A stretch of DNA of 64,000 nucleotides from Pontederia crassipes (GCA_030549335.1 CM060191.1:2175001-2239000), one strand, 5' to 3'. Positions 1 to 13,200 are shown, counted from the first letter of the stretch. A program made the numbers and translations. The notes: generated from the sequence alone by a model not told the origin.

Positions 1-1677
1 GCAAAGGAATTGTGTGCAGGTGGTTCTTTTGTACCAATATGCAGCATTTTGCAATTTTGGATATTGTGTTAGCAATCATATAATTTGAATGTGATCAAGG
101 CACAAAAAACTAAAATATAATTCAATTTGAGTCTCTTGTAGTGGACATCCATCAGATGACAGATTTCAGGTTCGTAACATTTCAATCATGGAGCGTTGTA
201 GTTAATTCACCCTTTTTTTCTGATAAGTTGTGCTGCTTCAAAGATGAAATTGCAATTTCTATCTAATGAATTTCCTAATGTTTCTTTGGCGGTATATGTT
301 GATTGTTAATCATCATGCAAACACATAATTATTTTGTAGTGCCAAACCTATTTTCCCCTAAATACAAGGAAAAGAAAAGCCAAGAATGGAAAGTAGAACA
401 AACAAAGAAGTGTCAAGAACAAAAGATATTACATATATGGAAAAACTTGTGTTACTTATAGATAATAAAGAAAACTAGCTTATAAGCTAAGAAACACAAT
501 CTAAAAACTTAAAACTTTGATATTTTAGAAAAGAGAAAAAACAAAGATTTCCACTTAGTTTTCTCATATTCATCAGTGTCCCTGATGAATTTCTAATTAA
601 TGTTCCCTTTCAAAAAAAAAAAAGAGTTTATAGTGAATGTTGTATGATCAACTAGTTCAGGAACTCATATCGCCTGTAAAATCATGCATCGTAGCACTGG
701 AGAATGCAGCTGTTTCAGAACAGAACACTAGATTCAGGAACAGATTAGATAATACTGCAAGCAACCCTAGTTTCTTTCAATAAAAAAAACAATGGAACAG
801 TTTTCTTTATACTGAAATAACCTAGTACACATCACAAACTTATTACATATTTCCCGAATTCATAGATGGACAACAGGAATAAAATTTCACTGATGTCACA
901 AGATACCTGTTATCTTCCACAATTAATATCATCCTCATGCATAGATGTTTGAAGCAATGAAAAATTGCAGTAACCAAAAGGTCCAAAACCTAAATTTAAC
1001 AACTCATGCAGATTTTGAAAGCTTTTTGCAAAGTGATCGTGAAAGTTAGGTGATGAGAACAGTAGGCAAGAGAGGGAAGTTTTGAAGAGGGATTCAGATG
1101 AATGAATTACCTGCACCCACAAGGCAATGCGCTTGCCGACAAGGAAGTTGAGCACCTTGCGATCAATGGTGGACAGAGCTTATCAAGATAACTTTGAAGA
1201 AATCATACAAGAGCTCCATTCATAATACTCTATCACCTTTTTTTTTTGAAATGGCTCTATCACCTTTTTTCTCCGATCATCTGCCATTAGTCGATTAGTT
1301 CTTAATAATAAGCATCAAGATCATGAATTTGATATGTGATTCAGTCCTCCTACCCAATGATCAATAACAAGCACCTTTCTGAGAAGGACTTCACGCTCTT
1401 TTCATGCTGCATGAAATGTTCAGCAAATCATGCCACAGTGATTCACGTCTTTATACATATCTGGAAATTGTTTTCCTTGAATCTACTAGCTATCATATGA
1501 TTTGGTAAATGGTGCATATATATTCTCCTTAGAATTATGGTATCCGATTTCGCTGTAGCAGTGTCACTGAGCATCTGAACCAACAAGATTAGCAATGTTG
1601 AGCGCTTTCAAGAAACCTGGCCTGAAATTTTTACAATCTACTTATGGTCTCACCATCCTCAGGAACAGCTATTACAA
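1..1677. other. AT-rich flank, 3' side of the EMB976-like gene
   Basis: No complete gene is visible. The stretch is AT-rich and lies downstream of the EMB976-like stop codon, so its right end should hold that gene's 3' untranslated region. One short minus-strand piece, about 1108-1190, reads as plausible protein (VLNFLVGKRIALWVQ) and is followed by a GT-like donor. It could be an isolated exon or a gene relic, but the family was not recognised. A 16-base stretch (ctctatcacctttttt) is duplicated near 1230-1270. Confidence 0.4.
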
Positions 1678-4600
1678 TTAACTTGAGGCTCTTTCAGCCT
1701 TTGCTCCAATTTTAAGGTTTCCAAGAAATAGTAGTCCATGTTGATTCATGATATCTAGTATATCAACAGATTTTGATTTCTCACCGATGCCCTCATAAAA
1801 ATGAACAGCAACACTGAAAACGAAGCTGTCAGGCTTTAGAATCTTAACTGCTTCAAAGAAAGAAAGGCCTTTGTCAACAAGTCCATAATCCAGATATGCT
1901 CTCATCATAGTTCTACAGCATGTTAAATCAGGATCCAAACCTATTTCCTTCATTTTATTATGTATTCTTTCCGCATCCTGTACAGACCCTTCCTTGATGA
2001 AGGCAAAAATGAGGTGATTGAAATGAGCACAAGAAGGTTGAACTCCATTCCTCAGCATCCTATTAATAATTTCCTCGGCATTAAAGTATTTCTGACTTTC
2101 AGTAAAGGCTCTCACCAGTGCAAGATATGTAAGGGAATCTGGTCGATGTCCATCCATTTGCATATCATGGACAAGGTTTTCAGCCTCATGGTAAAGCCCA
2201 GAAGTTGCATAAACATTAACCATTGTGTTGTAACTGATCTGAAAGATCATGTACGAAAGCAATAAAATGTGTGTTAGCATGACCAATAAAAAAGTTAAGC
2301 GAAAAAATGCATTTAACACAAGCACACATATAGGAGAGAAGGAGATTCGATTCAACTAGAGACAACCACAATAGTGTTACGAAATAATATATCTGACAAA
2401 AACACATCATATCTGTACCTTCCCAGGTTGTATTCCATCTTCCTTCATTTTGTTGAACAAGATAGAAGCCTCTTTAGTCCTCCCTGCCAAGCCATAGTAT
2501 TTGTCAAGCAATTCATTGAAATAAAGAAACCATATCAATGTTTTTCTATGGTGAATTATGAACGAGACAACTCAATTCTGTTATGATGTTCAATTGTCTA
2601 TAAAGACATCAATTCTTTGATAGGGATATTATTGCGGTTGGTGTACCTTGTTTTTGTCCTTAGCTCTATTTTCTGAGACACAGGCTCACTAATTTTTGTT
2701 ATCAAAAGAGAAAAAGAAACAAAAATGATTTTTTAGGGAAAAAATTGATTACAATGTGAAGCTGTAATAGTATCCAAAAAAGCTAGTTATCATTGGTTTA
2801 GAGTTAGTGTGGGACCTGCTTTTCCATAATGGCTAATCATGTTTGTATATGCCTTCTCATCTATTGGCAAACCCAAGCCTTGGGCAGTGTGGAACATCTC
2901 AACAGCTTTCTCCAACTTCCCTCCTTGGCCATATACACTGCAATTATGACATAAAAATTCATATAACAACTGAAATGAAAAACTCAAAACCAAAATATGT
3001 TTTCTTAGAGAAAGAGCATAAGAAATGCTATAACAAAACGATATTACTATGCAGAAATTAGTCTGTGGTTCACCTGATCATAGTATTATATGTTTGAAGT
3101 GACGGGGAAACACCTGACGAAATCATTCGATTGTATATGCTTATAGAAGAGTGCAACTTACCTACACAAGCATCGTCTTGATATCAATTAGTAAGACAAA
3201 GAACTTTTCTGCAGTAATAAGTCAGAACCATCCTTCAGCTAATAACAAAGAATCCAGCATAGACTATCTATCATACCTGCATCTAGCATCATTTTGATGT
3301 AGGTATTATAGGCAACAGTATCAAGCTCCACTGCATCTTCAAAACTACACTTAATAATATTTTCTGCCTCCTGATATTTTCCTGAAACCAACTTTTCAAA
3401 CATTAGAATATCAATAATTCAAACCCATCAACATTATGTCCAATTCAATCCTTAAAACCTTACATTAAACAAGATTAAGAGATGCAATTAAACATTAGAA
3501 AGGTGAACGAAAAGATAAGCTTAAACCAAATATGGAGCTCATATTTTTTTAATAAACTTCAGTATCACCAAGCCATAATTATTGGAGGATGTAGTCGAAT
3601 CAAATGCTCACCATGCTTACTCAAAGCGTTTACAAGTATGCTGATTGTAACAGCATCCTGAGAACCTTGATTAACCATTTCTTTGTAGAGCTGGTTTGCT
3701 TCATCAACTTTTCCACATTTACAAAAGGCATCAATCATCGACTTGTAACAACTTCCAAGAAGCGTTGAAGAGTTTAATGCCAATGCAAAGGTTTCTTGGG
3801 CTTTTTCTATTTCATGGCGGCGACCATAGAGATTGATTATTGAAGCAAAGGTAGTGTTCTCAGGTCTGAAATCTAGCTCAAGAAACTGCCGGTATATTGT
3901 TTCAGCTTTAACTATTCTTCCTGTATTACACATTTACAACAATAGAAGAACTGCTTTAAGAATTACTCTCTCAAATAGAAAAAGTAAATGACATTGAAAT
4001 TTCTAAAAACTCTATCATATCAACAACAGGATATATATTAAGCTACAATGAACTTCTTGCCTTCTCTAGCAAATTTGCTAATCAGCTGGTTTGCTGCAGC
4101 TAAGCCACCAGCTACCTCCAACAAAGATTTCAGAGTTTCCCTAGATTTTTCAAGATCACCATTTTCGAGGTAGAGACACAACATGACACAGAATGCTACA
4201 CTATCTGGTTGCTCTAAGCTCTTTACCAAGTCTTCTGCTTTCTGCAGCCCTCCGGCTTCAGCATATGTTGCCATCAATGATGTCTTTGTTGATTTATCCA
4301 AGCTCAGGCCAACACTTTGCATCTCTTCCACTAACTGCTCAGCCTCATCAATCATGCCCTCTTTGCAGTATACTTTCATAACACTTCTATAAAGGTCCTC
4401 ATTAAATTTGATGTCATCTTTTCTCATCTGTAAAATAAAGGCCTTGGCCTTTTCTAACAAAGCTAACTTAATATACAAGGAAAGCAGGTCATTGTAGCAG
4501 ATTGCATCAGGAATCTCCATCTTTGATAGCATTTGAAATGCAGCTTCTGCCGAAGAAACATCCTCATTGGTGACATAACAGCGAAGTAAAGCACTATAAG

Positions 4601-6283
4601 CAAAATTTGACAACTCGATTTTTCTGAATTTCATAAGTTCAATAACTTCTATTGCCTCCTTAAATTTTCCTACATTCATATGGACTTGAGCCATGGCTAC
4701 ATATGTTTTCTCGTCATTAAGAAGACCAAGTTTTCCAATGTCTTCGAATGTTCTCTGTGCATCCTCATATAAGCCAAGTTTTCCATAGATCCTAATAAGA
4801 ATCCCATATATGACTTCATCAAAGGAAATTTTCTTTCTTTCCATCTCTCTCAAGAGTGATAGTGCTTTTGAATAATCAGCATTCTTGTAATGCAATGTTA
4901 GAAGTGAAGCACAGGTGTAGTTGCTAGGAACAATTGCTGAAGAATTCATTTCCTCATAAAGCCGTAATGCCTCATCCCCTTTGCCATTTTTGGCACATAA
5001 GCTGATCAGATGGCCATAGGTTGCCTCCTCGGGAATGAATCCAGATTTCATCAATTTTCCAAATGCACCTAAAGCACCATCCAAATTCCCCTCCTTCACA
5101 TATGAAGTTATAACAACCGTGTAAGTGAAACGATTTGGTTGGACCGCAGCATCTAAAATCTCTTCCCATAACTCTATAACCTTTTTGTGTAGTTTCTGCT
5201 TTTGTAAAGATGAAATCATGAAATTGTAAACTGCAATGGAGGGCAATGTATCTCGTCTCCTCACAGCAGAATAAAATAACATCATGTCCTTGTGCCGTCC
5301 CCATCTAGCATATGCGCACAGCATAGTTCCGCAAGCAACTTCGTCTGGTTCACATCCTGTTTCAAGCATCTCCAGGAAAATCTGTTCAGCGAGCCTGATC
5401 TTTCCAACTTGTCCATATACTCTAAGAACTATAGTATAGACAATAACACTAGGTCTGTAGCACAGCTGCAATAAACAATCGAATGGTAGTGAGCTGCACT
5501 TGCAGACTTAATGTACATTACTAGAAGAACTGACTACAGAAAGACATGTCTAATACATAAGAAAGAATCAGCCTAAATCTTCTGATATGGGCAATTCAAT
5601 TCAGAGTGTCAAACTTATTTACTTGTAGACCAAGACGTTACAATAAAGAAAGATGAGCAAATAGGGGAGTTCAAAAGGAGTTCCTTTTTTAACAAAAAAA
5701 AAGGACTAAAGGAGCTTCTTTTATTCATACGGACCTGCAGCTTCATCCAGGCGAAGAAGTCCCTGACCTGTCGCCATCCTCTCTGCTCCTTGAGCACGAC
5801 GCACATCTCCCTGAAGCTGAGCTTGGCGACAAACGAGGCCATCACCTCCCGCATGTCGTACGATCCCTCGGCCCTGCCGGAGAGCGACCGCACCGCACGT
5901 GTCGCCGCCACGACATGCCTCCCATAGAGGTGCCCGTCGCGGTCGTCCTCTAGCAGTTGGGCCATCTGCTCCGGTGTGCGGCGGATCCATCGGGGGGTTT
6001 CGGCGGCGCTTCCCTGGTTGCGCCGGAGGCGCCTGAGATACTGGGCCTTGGCGTTAATGATTCGGCGGGCATCATCGTCGGAGAGAGGCTTCCGTGGGTT
6101 CCGACGGTAGGGCCCGGGCGGCTGGCGGCGTGGCTTCCCCGCGGAGTTGCCGTCGCTAAGCGTCCAAGAGTCCGAGGCCTGGTGGGAGCGGACGAGGAGG
6201 ATAGGTTTTAGTCGAGGCTTCGGAGCTTCCAGAGGAGGAGGACAAGGAAAGGGGGAGACGAAAGGGGACTTGAGAGCTTCCAT
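1678..6283 (-). CDS. EMB976: P-class pentatricopeptide repeat protein, EMB976 (At5g27270)-like
   Basis: Modelled exons, in coding order: 6283-5735, 5465-4061, 3920-3612, 3381-3277, 3161-3074, 2937-2816, 2483-2419 and 2238-1678. All junctions keep frame and give 1067 residues, close to the ~1040 of the Arabidopsis homologue. The N-terminus is proline/arginine-rich and could be a plastid transit sequence. A conserved block follows (FREMCVVLKEQRGWRQVRDF), then many 35-residue P-type PPR motifs such as VYTIVLRVYGQVGKIRLAEQ. There is no E or DYW domain, so a role in organelle RNA binding, stability or splicing is more likely than editing. Arabidopsis EMB976 is embryo-essential; that is knowledge of the family, not seen here. 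Intron 2 uses a GC donor (4060-4059) with an AG acceptor, and the aligned protein requires this junction. The first exon is much richer in GC than the rest. Confidence 0.92.
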
Positions 6284-7359
6284 ATCTTCTTACGAGTTAT
6301 TGAGGAGGAGGAGGAGGAGGAGGAGGTGGTGGCGGAGGAGGAGGACGACGGCGGTGGTCGGAGTTTTGAATGGGATATATGCTCGCAATTTTTATTTTAT
6401 TTTATTTTTAATTTTGTGCATATTTTTAGGTTGTGAAGATGTGAGCTGTCGAAAAAAAAACAGAATTATTGAGAAAATAAATTTGCCGGGGGATTTTTTA
6501 AAAAAAAAATATTTAAAGAGGAGTTTTTAATTGAGAAAATTGGATATTAATGTAGCTACAACAAATTATTGGTAACTTTGTATATATAACATGAAAAACA
6601 ATAATATATACTATTAAATAAAAGTTATTGGTAAGTTTGGAAGTTTACATGGAGACGATTTAGTATTTTGATTAACCGTATAAGTCAATAAAAATGACTA
6701 GTTTAAAAATTTATTATAACTGAAAAAAAGTTAGACAAACACTTATTTTACTTGTTTATAAGTTAAAAAAATAATTTGTGGGACCCTAATTTATTTTGTG
6801 AAAGAAAGACAACTCATCAATGGATTGCCCGTCAAGTGACAATATGACTATATGCCTCGTCGACGGTCAGAAAATATATTTAATACATAGAAAATATTAT
6901 GGAGTGATACGTCGATTATCGTCGTGTACTATTTTACTCTTAAAATATATTTAATTTTTCTTCGCATATTTTATCTATTATAATATTAAGATTTTTTTAT
7001 CATTTAATTAAAATAACAACTTATAAGTTTTTATTACTAAAATTGTAACCGCTTATTTTTTAAAATCAACTTCAACTATTAAATTATTTATCAACACTTT
7101 AACTTATCAGTTATTTTGTACGAGCAAAGTCCTCTTCATACTCTCACTTCACAATTTCATTAACATACTTTGAAGAAGAAGTGTGTAACTGTTAAAAATA
7201 AATGGAAACTTGTAATGTATTAATTATGTAAATATGATTCCAATATTATTTCGAAATCGAAAGTTGGAATCATTGTGTGAGGTGTTTTCAATTTTTTTCT
7301 AAACTGAATGGTGTGTTTTGGATCTTATTGCACTTGCAAGTTTGATTTGAAATCTTAAG
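6284..7359. promoter_or_regulatory. Leader and promoter side of the EMB976-like gene
   Basis: This is the region upstream of the minus-strand EMB976-like start. A GAG/CTC trinucleotide repeat at 6302-6326 lies about 20 bases before the ATG and is probably in the leader. The rest, 6370-7359, is AT-rich with no coding signal. The Mutator-like element begins at 7360, about 1.1 kb from the start codon. Confidence 0.5.
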
Positions 7360-7505
7360 TGGAAAAAATGGGGGTCCCCCTACTTGAGTAGGGGGGACTG
7401 TGCCTCGGATGCGCATCCGACGACTAACGCAGATCTACTCTTTTATCAAGGATTGAACTGCAGGTCACAATGCAGGACGATTCATACGCATCGGTTCATG
7501 CTTCG
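7360..7505 (+). repeat. Left terminal inverted repeat of the MULE
   Basis: This pairs with 13231-13415. It contains the nested palindromes gggggtccccc and, at 7405-7420, tcggatgcgcatccga, which is a perfect 16-base palindrome. Compared with the right end it lacks about 18 bases between the tip hairpin and the second palindrome. Beyond that the match continues (ctactctttatcaag..ttgaac) with small gaps. Confidence 0.85.
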
Positions 7506-8600
7506 GTCCGGTTCACGCTTCTCCCCCTTTTTTCGCACCTCTCTCTCCTGCGCAGCGACGACCGCGACGCCTCTGAACCGACCTCGAGCACATCGGTCGT
7601 CGACTAGATCAACGCAGCGGCGACCGCACCACCACCGCGATGCCGCAGATCGGTTCTATTTTCTCTTTGTTTCTTTTCGTTTTCTACATCGTTCCGCGCT
7701 AATCTCGTCCTCCAAGACGCTGCTGCACAACACCCGATGATAGATCTGCAAGCACCCCCGACCAGCCGCGACCTTGAGCACACCCGACGGCGGCTGCGCG
7801 ACACCGATCATCGCCGACCATCGACCAGATCGCGACACCCCCCAAGCACAGAAGCGACACCGGCGCGAGCGAACCCCTCTTCGACTTGACCTCGTAAGCA
7901 GCTAACCTCGCACCCCGCCGCTGTCGAGATCGCCCACCCTGCTGCCGCCGCTTCACCTACCCCCACGACCGCTTCGCCCGCCTATGCCGCTTCGCCTGCC
8001 CGGCTGCCTCCGAGTTCGCCCGCCCCACTGTCGCTGACTTCGCCCGCCCCCCCGCGGAGTTTGCCCGCCTACGTCGCTTCGCCCTCCCCGCCGCTGCCGA
8101 CTTCGCCTCGCCCTGCCGCAGAGTTCTCCCATCTACGTCGCTTCGCCCGTGCCGCCGCCGCAGATTTCATTCGCCCCTCGCGGAGTTCGTCCACCTACGC
8201 TGCTTCGCCGGCCCCCACGGCCACTTTGCGCGCCTCACTGCCATCAAGTTCGCTAGGCCTGCCGCCGCTTCGCCCACCCTGCCTGGAGTTCGTCCGCCTA
8301 CGTCGCTTCACCCGCCCCCACGGCCGCTTTGCCCGCCTTGTCACCGCCGAGTTTGCTAGGCTTGCCGCTGCCGCTTCGCCCTCCCTGCCGCGGAGTTCGT
8401 CAGCTTACGCCACTTTGCCCACCCCCATGGCCGCATCCCCCGCTGAGTTCACCAGGCCCGCCGTCGCCCCGTCGCCGTCGTTTCGCCCACCCCACTTCCA
8501 AGTTCGTCCACTTACGCCGCATAGCCCATGCCCTCGACCGATTTTTCCATGACGGCTTAGCCTGCCCCGCCGCCGCCTACGATGTGTTCGTCCGTCAAAT
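7480..8600. repeat. GC-rich degenerate tandem arm, left side of the MULE
   Basis: This is a strongly C/G-biased block with a loosely repeated unit of around 100 bases built on phrases like gcttcgcccgcccccacggc and gagttcgtccgcctacg. Open frames here (for example 8061-8552) encode only low-complexity Pro/Ser/Arg peptides and run in several frames at once, so they are compositional rather than coding. A similarly GC-rich but unrelated block mirrors it at the right side. Confidence 0.6.
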
Positions 8601-9068
8601 GAGGATTTTTTTAATTATGTAATAACAACAATTACAGTGTAATTGATTTTCATGTTACTTAAATGAAATGGTTTCGATCGAATCAAGCTTTGTCAAATGA
8701 TATGGAGATTGTTCAGGAGAGGGTTCGTTAAAATTGTCTTATATGGAGATTCTTCAACAAAGTTGTCTCAGGAGAGTTGTTCGATAAAATTGTGAAGCGA
8801 TAAGAAATAACTACTTGAAATGATATTGTAATTTTATGTAGTTTGAAAGTTTTTTTAAACAATGTTCTCAAATGTTATTTAGTGTTAAATTGCATAACAT
8901 GCACTTGGTTCAAGCCACTTTCATGTTATAAAAAATGTTTTATAGCTAATCGATACAACATAAATGTTTGATCAAAAAATCAACAACTATACAATATAGA
9001 AGTTTTATATTGGCTCAAAAGATCAGAGCGAAAGCATGAAGATTTCGTGATACAATATCCCAAAATAT

Positions 9069-9290
9069 AGATTCAACATCCGACATTAAATATAACATCC
9101 AACATCAAGTAAAATATCATTAGCAACAATTAACATCCGACATCCAACATCAAGTAAAATATCATCAGCAACAGCTAACATCCGACAATAAATATAACAT
9201 CCAACATCAAGTAAAATATCATCAGCAACAACTAATATCCGACATTAAATATAACATCCAACATCAAGTAAATTATCATCGGCAACAACG
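9069..9290. repeat. Tandem repeat, about four copies of a ~45-65 bp unit
   Basis: The phrase acatccaacatcaagtaaa recurs four times in near-identical context (near 9100, 9145, 9200 and 9255). Each copy is followed by atatcat(c/t)(a/g)gcaaca-type sequence and preceded by aacatccgac variants. It lies inside the MULE, downstream of the transposase relic. Confidence 0.8.
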
Positions 9291-9839
9291 ACACTTGTAG
9301 ACATCAAATTATGAGAAAATGTCCTACGAAGAGAAACTAAGTCAGACGACTACATGAATAAATTAACATTTCATTATGTACAAGGTTATGTATGCATTTA
9401 CTATACCAAAACTGCATCCATAAGTGCTCAATTATATGGCTGACCTTCATTCTCAGCACCATTCTCAACACCCTGTCAAGTAAGAAAGTCAGTTAATTAC
9501 AAAACTTTTACAAAAAAGACAAGTAAAGAAAGAAAGATTAAATTATGAACTTGCAACAATGAACATTTTCATTTGTCATGTCCTTGTTTCCCGCATTTCC
9601 CGCAACTCCTCCTTGGAATTATTTTGTAACATAGATATTCCCACGCCAGATTTAATCCTTACAACATTCTTAGGTCTGTCCTTAGACTTCACACAAAGTG
9701 GGGCGCATATAGTAAATTGCGAGTCATGTAAGTTTATGGAGCTTGGTTGACTCGTTGGAAGCTCACTTTGTGCCACTTGCATCCATAACATCATTCGGCA
9801 CATGAATTGCACTCATTTGTAATATCAGATCATCTATAA

Positions 9840-11620
9840 TCGGCGCCCCACATTGCAAATGCATAGGTGAAATGAGACCCATCTCTTGTATATTTCAAAT
9901 ATTACGTTGCCAAGATATTTTTTGAATGGGTGTTATGCAATAGCCATAAGTGGATTGATCATCATAAATGGCATGTGCTTTTGCATATCTCGCATTTATT
10001 TCCAGCGATGAAGCACATAATCTGCATGCAAGAATCCCGCACATTTCTTATGCAAAATATATAAAACATAACAGCAAAACATCCCTTCTTGCTCAAACTT
10101 TTTATAATAACATTTTACATTAATTTTTTCAACCTGACTAAACTCCACTATATTTTTACCCTCATCAATGCCGCTCACATGATTTATTAGTCTCCTTGCA
10201 AATCTTGTGCGCTATGAAGCTGAAAGACTGCATATTCCGATAAAAACTTAGAAAATGTGGCATGTATATACATGTTACATGGATGAACTTCCAAAGGTCT
10301 GTTTACAATGTAGCTGGTGAGGAGTTCATTGTTTGAAAGTCTTCTCGTTCTCCACGTCCACGATGAGTCTGAACAGCTCTATCATATCATTCTACAAAGT
10401 CCGAAAGTGATGTGTGCACATTGACATAATCATAAAAAAGCATTAATATTTTCAACCCTTTGTGTGGTTCGCATACCTACAGTAAAAACATCTTTATGAT
10501 ATAAGGAAACCCACTGTTCATGCTTATTGTACATTACTTCTAACCAATGCTCACTTGGAATATCAAACTTCTCTTTTAAAGAGAGCCAATCATCTTTCAA
10601 ACTCATTTATGTTTGATGATCCATATAGCCACTTATTGTAGTCGTCTTTAAATGTCGATTGTGCATATAGATTTTGTAAATGAGTCATCGCATTTCTAGC
10701 GATATGTCACGTACAAAAGATGTGTTTGGCGTGCGAAAAAACCTTACGTATGGCATTCTCCATCACGATGTGTTGATCTGTAATAATACAATATGGATGT
10801 TTTCCAAACATGCATTCAGACCATTTTTTAAACAACCATGTGAATGTCTCATCTGTCTCCTCTGTAAGTAAAGCACAACCAAATAAGCAAGATCTCCAAT
10901 GATAATTAATTCCTGTAAATGGTGCAAATGACATTCTCAAATTATTAGTTCGATATGTTGTATTAAATACAACTACATTACCGAATGTCAAGTAACTATC
11001 CCTTGACCTCCCATCAGTCATAAAAAAAAATTAATCACTGTGCCATCAGCATCAAGCTCCCATTTATGAAAGAAACATGGGTCAGTGGTTACTTTATTTT
11101 GAAAAATAGATATAACATTGAGGCATTCAACAGATAAATTACTTTTTCTTATAGTTTTCAAATGGTCAATACAATTATGCTCTATTATAAGAGGTTCTTC
11201 AGACATATTAAGTGCTCTAGCAATCATGGATGGACCCATACCGAAGGCACGTAGATTACTAATAACTTCTTTAGAAGTTGCGCTGATTTGATTATGTGAC
11301 CTTAAGAACTTTACCTTTAAAGAAGTTGTCAAAGCATGACTGTGCTCTTTCTGAAATTTTCTCACCTCCCATTTTTCATCTTACCTTAGACTAACATATA
11401 GATAGGCACGATAGTTGTCCCTAACTGCTCTTTTATGTGTAGAAGTTTTTTCATGTCCTTGTCTCATTCTCTTGTGCTTCTTTAGAATAAACATACTTCA
11501 CATTAATTATATTTCCAGTAATCCAGGACTTATGCGAAGTTTATTTTCACACAGAGAAACTCACTAATTTAGCATACATATTATAATACTTGTAAGCTTC
11601 CTCATCTGTATCAAATATTA
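9840..11620 (-). pseudogene. FAR1/MULE transposase relic
   Basis: Read on the minus strand, in order, the pieces match the FAR1/FHY3-MULE layout. A FAR1 DNA-binding end lies near 11600-11390 (DEEAYKYYNMYAKLVSFSV, then ENETRTKKTSTH and KWEVRKFQKEHSHAL). A linker follows in the 11018-11365 frame (DPCFFHKWELDADGTVINFF). The MULE catalytic core is at 10707-11021 (FGNVVVFNTTYRTNNLRMSF, LFGCALLTEETDETFTWLFK, ITDQ). The later core is near 10320-10480 (RAVQTHRGRGERED). A SWIM-like motif lies near 10060-10130 (KCYYKKFEQEGMFCCYVL), where the usual second Cys and the His are both Tyr. The frame breaks at an A-run near 11025 and again at several later stops. It therefore cannot make a full transposase. 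Confidence 0.85.
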
Positions 11621-12224
11621 TACTAACATAAGATTTTGGTAACTCATAAGATTTCACATAATCAAGATGCTCTTTATCAAGAGGTTTTGTCGTGTTCGAT
11701 GTCTTCTTCATTTATCCATTCGCTTTCTGCTATGTTATCATATTCAACACTATTTTCACCTTCCACGTCCATAGCAATCTATTTTCCTATGTGCGTTATA
11801 TTGTCCGTAAGGAAAAAAAGTAATATGAATGTATTTAGTATAAAAATAACAAAATGAAAGATTCAAACCTTGCGTAAGATCTCTGTAAGATTTGGATATA
11901 TCTCGTCAAATACCGGAAAAGAAAAATTAAGTTTGCCTAAAAAATTGAGACAAGTACTCGTTAGATGTTGTAAACACTTTAAAAATTCCATACACATTGA
12001 ACAAAAAAATCTTACGAATTAAATATGGATTAACAATTAATTACAAAATGTCATATATTAACACATTACAACATTGTTTGTCAATTACAGTATGATTAAC
12101 ACTAATTATAATGTGATTACATAGTGATTAAAACAAATTACATAGTTAATAAAACAAATTACATAGTGATTAAAATAATGAAAGATTAACACGTGTACAT
12201 TTACACTAATTCCATGTCGACATC

Positions 12225-13200
12225 GGTCATGTGAGTGGTGTGCTCGAGGTTGGCGGCGACGGCGGGGCGGGCTCTCAGCGTGCTCGAGGGTCGCGACGTA
12301 CTGAAGGTGACGAGATCGCGGATGTGCTCGAGGTCAATCGCGGAGGAGCTCGAGGTTGCGGATGTGCTCGGCGGCGGGGCGGGCTCTCAGCGTGCTCGAG
12401 GGTCGCGATGTCCTGGAGGCTACGAGATCAGGTGGGAACATGAGAGAAAAGGGAGAAAACAAAAAGAAAGAGAGAAAAGGGAATCGGTCGATGGCGTCGC
12501 GGTGGGGTGCGATCGCTGATCTGGTCGGTGGCGGATGTGGTCAACGACGGCATGTGAGTGGCGTGCTTGTGGTCGGCGGCGTCGCGGTGCGGGGTGCTAG
12601 CGGTTCAGCGGTGTCACGGTGGGGTGCGGTCGCCGCTGCGTAGGATAGGAAAGGTCTCGATGGCGGGGCGGGGGCGGCGACGGGGCGGGCGAAGCAGATC
12701 TGGTCGACAGCGGCGTCGCGGGCGAAGCGGATCTGGTCGGCGATGGTTGATCGCGGAGGCGCTCGAGGTCGCGGTCGCCGCTGCATAGGAGAGGAAAGGT
12801 CTCGACGGCGGGGCAGGCAAAGCAGATCTGGTCGGCAGCGGCGTCGCCGGCGAAGCGAATCTGGTCGGCAGCGGCGTCGCCGGCGAAGCGGATCTGGTCG
12901 GCGGAAGTTGATCGCAGAGGCGCTCGAGGTCACGATCTCCGTTGCATAGGAGAGGAAAGGTCTGGGGGGCGGGGCAACGGCGGAGCGGACAAAGCGGATC
13001 TGGTCGGCAGCAGCGTCGCCGGAGAAGCGGATCTGGTCGACGGGGTTGATCACGGAGGCGCTCGAGGTCGTGGTCGCCACTGCGTAGGAGAGGAGAGGTG
13101 CAGAGAGAGGGAGTGCCGTCCCGAGAGGAGAGGAGCGAAGAGATTGTGAAACGGAGAGGAGAGAGAGGAGAGGAGAGAGAAAAACTAATATGAAAAAAAT
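12225..13200. repeat. GC-rich tandem arm, right side of the MULE
   Basis: The block repeats phrases such as gcggatctggtcggcagcgg and gcgtcgccggcgaa, clearest at 12690-13040. A longer unit containing gcgctcgaggtc, cgctgcataggagaggaaag and ggcggggc recurs about three times. It reads open in several frames on both strands (for example 12541-13224 minus) because of composition, so no protein is called. Confidence 0.65.

Noticed and set aside
8061-8622. Open frames of 97-163 codons in the GC-rich left arm of the MULE
   Set aside because: Low-complexity Pro/Ser/Arg peptides, open in several frames at once, with no recognisable domain.
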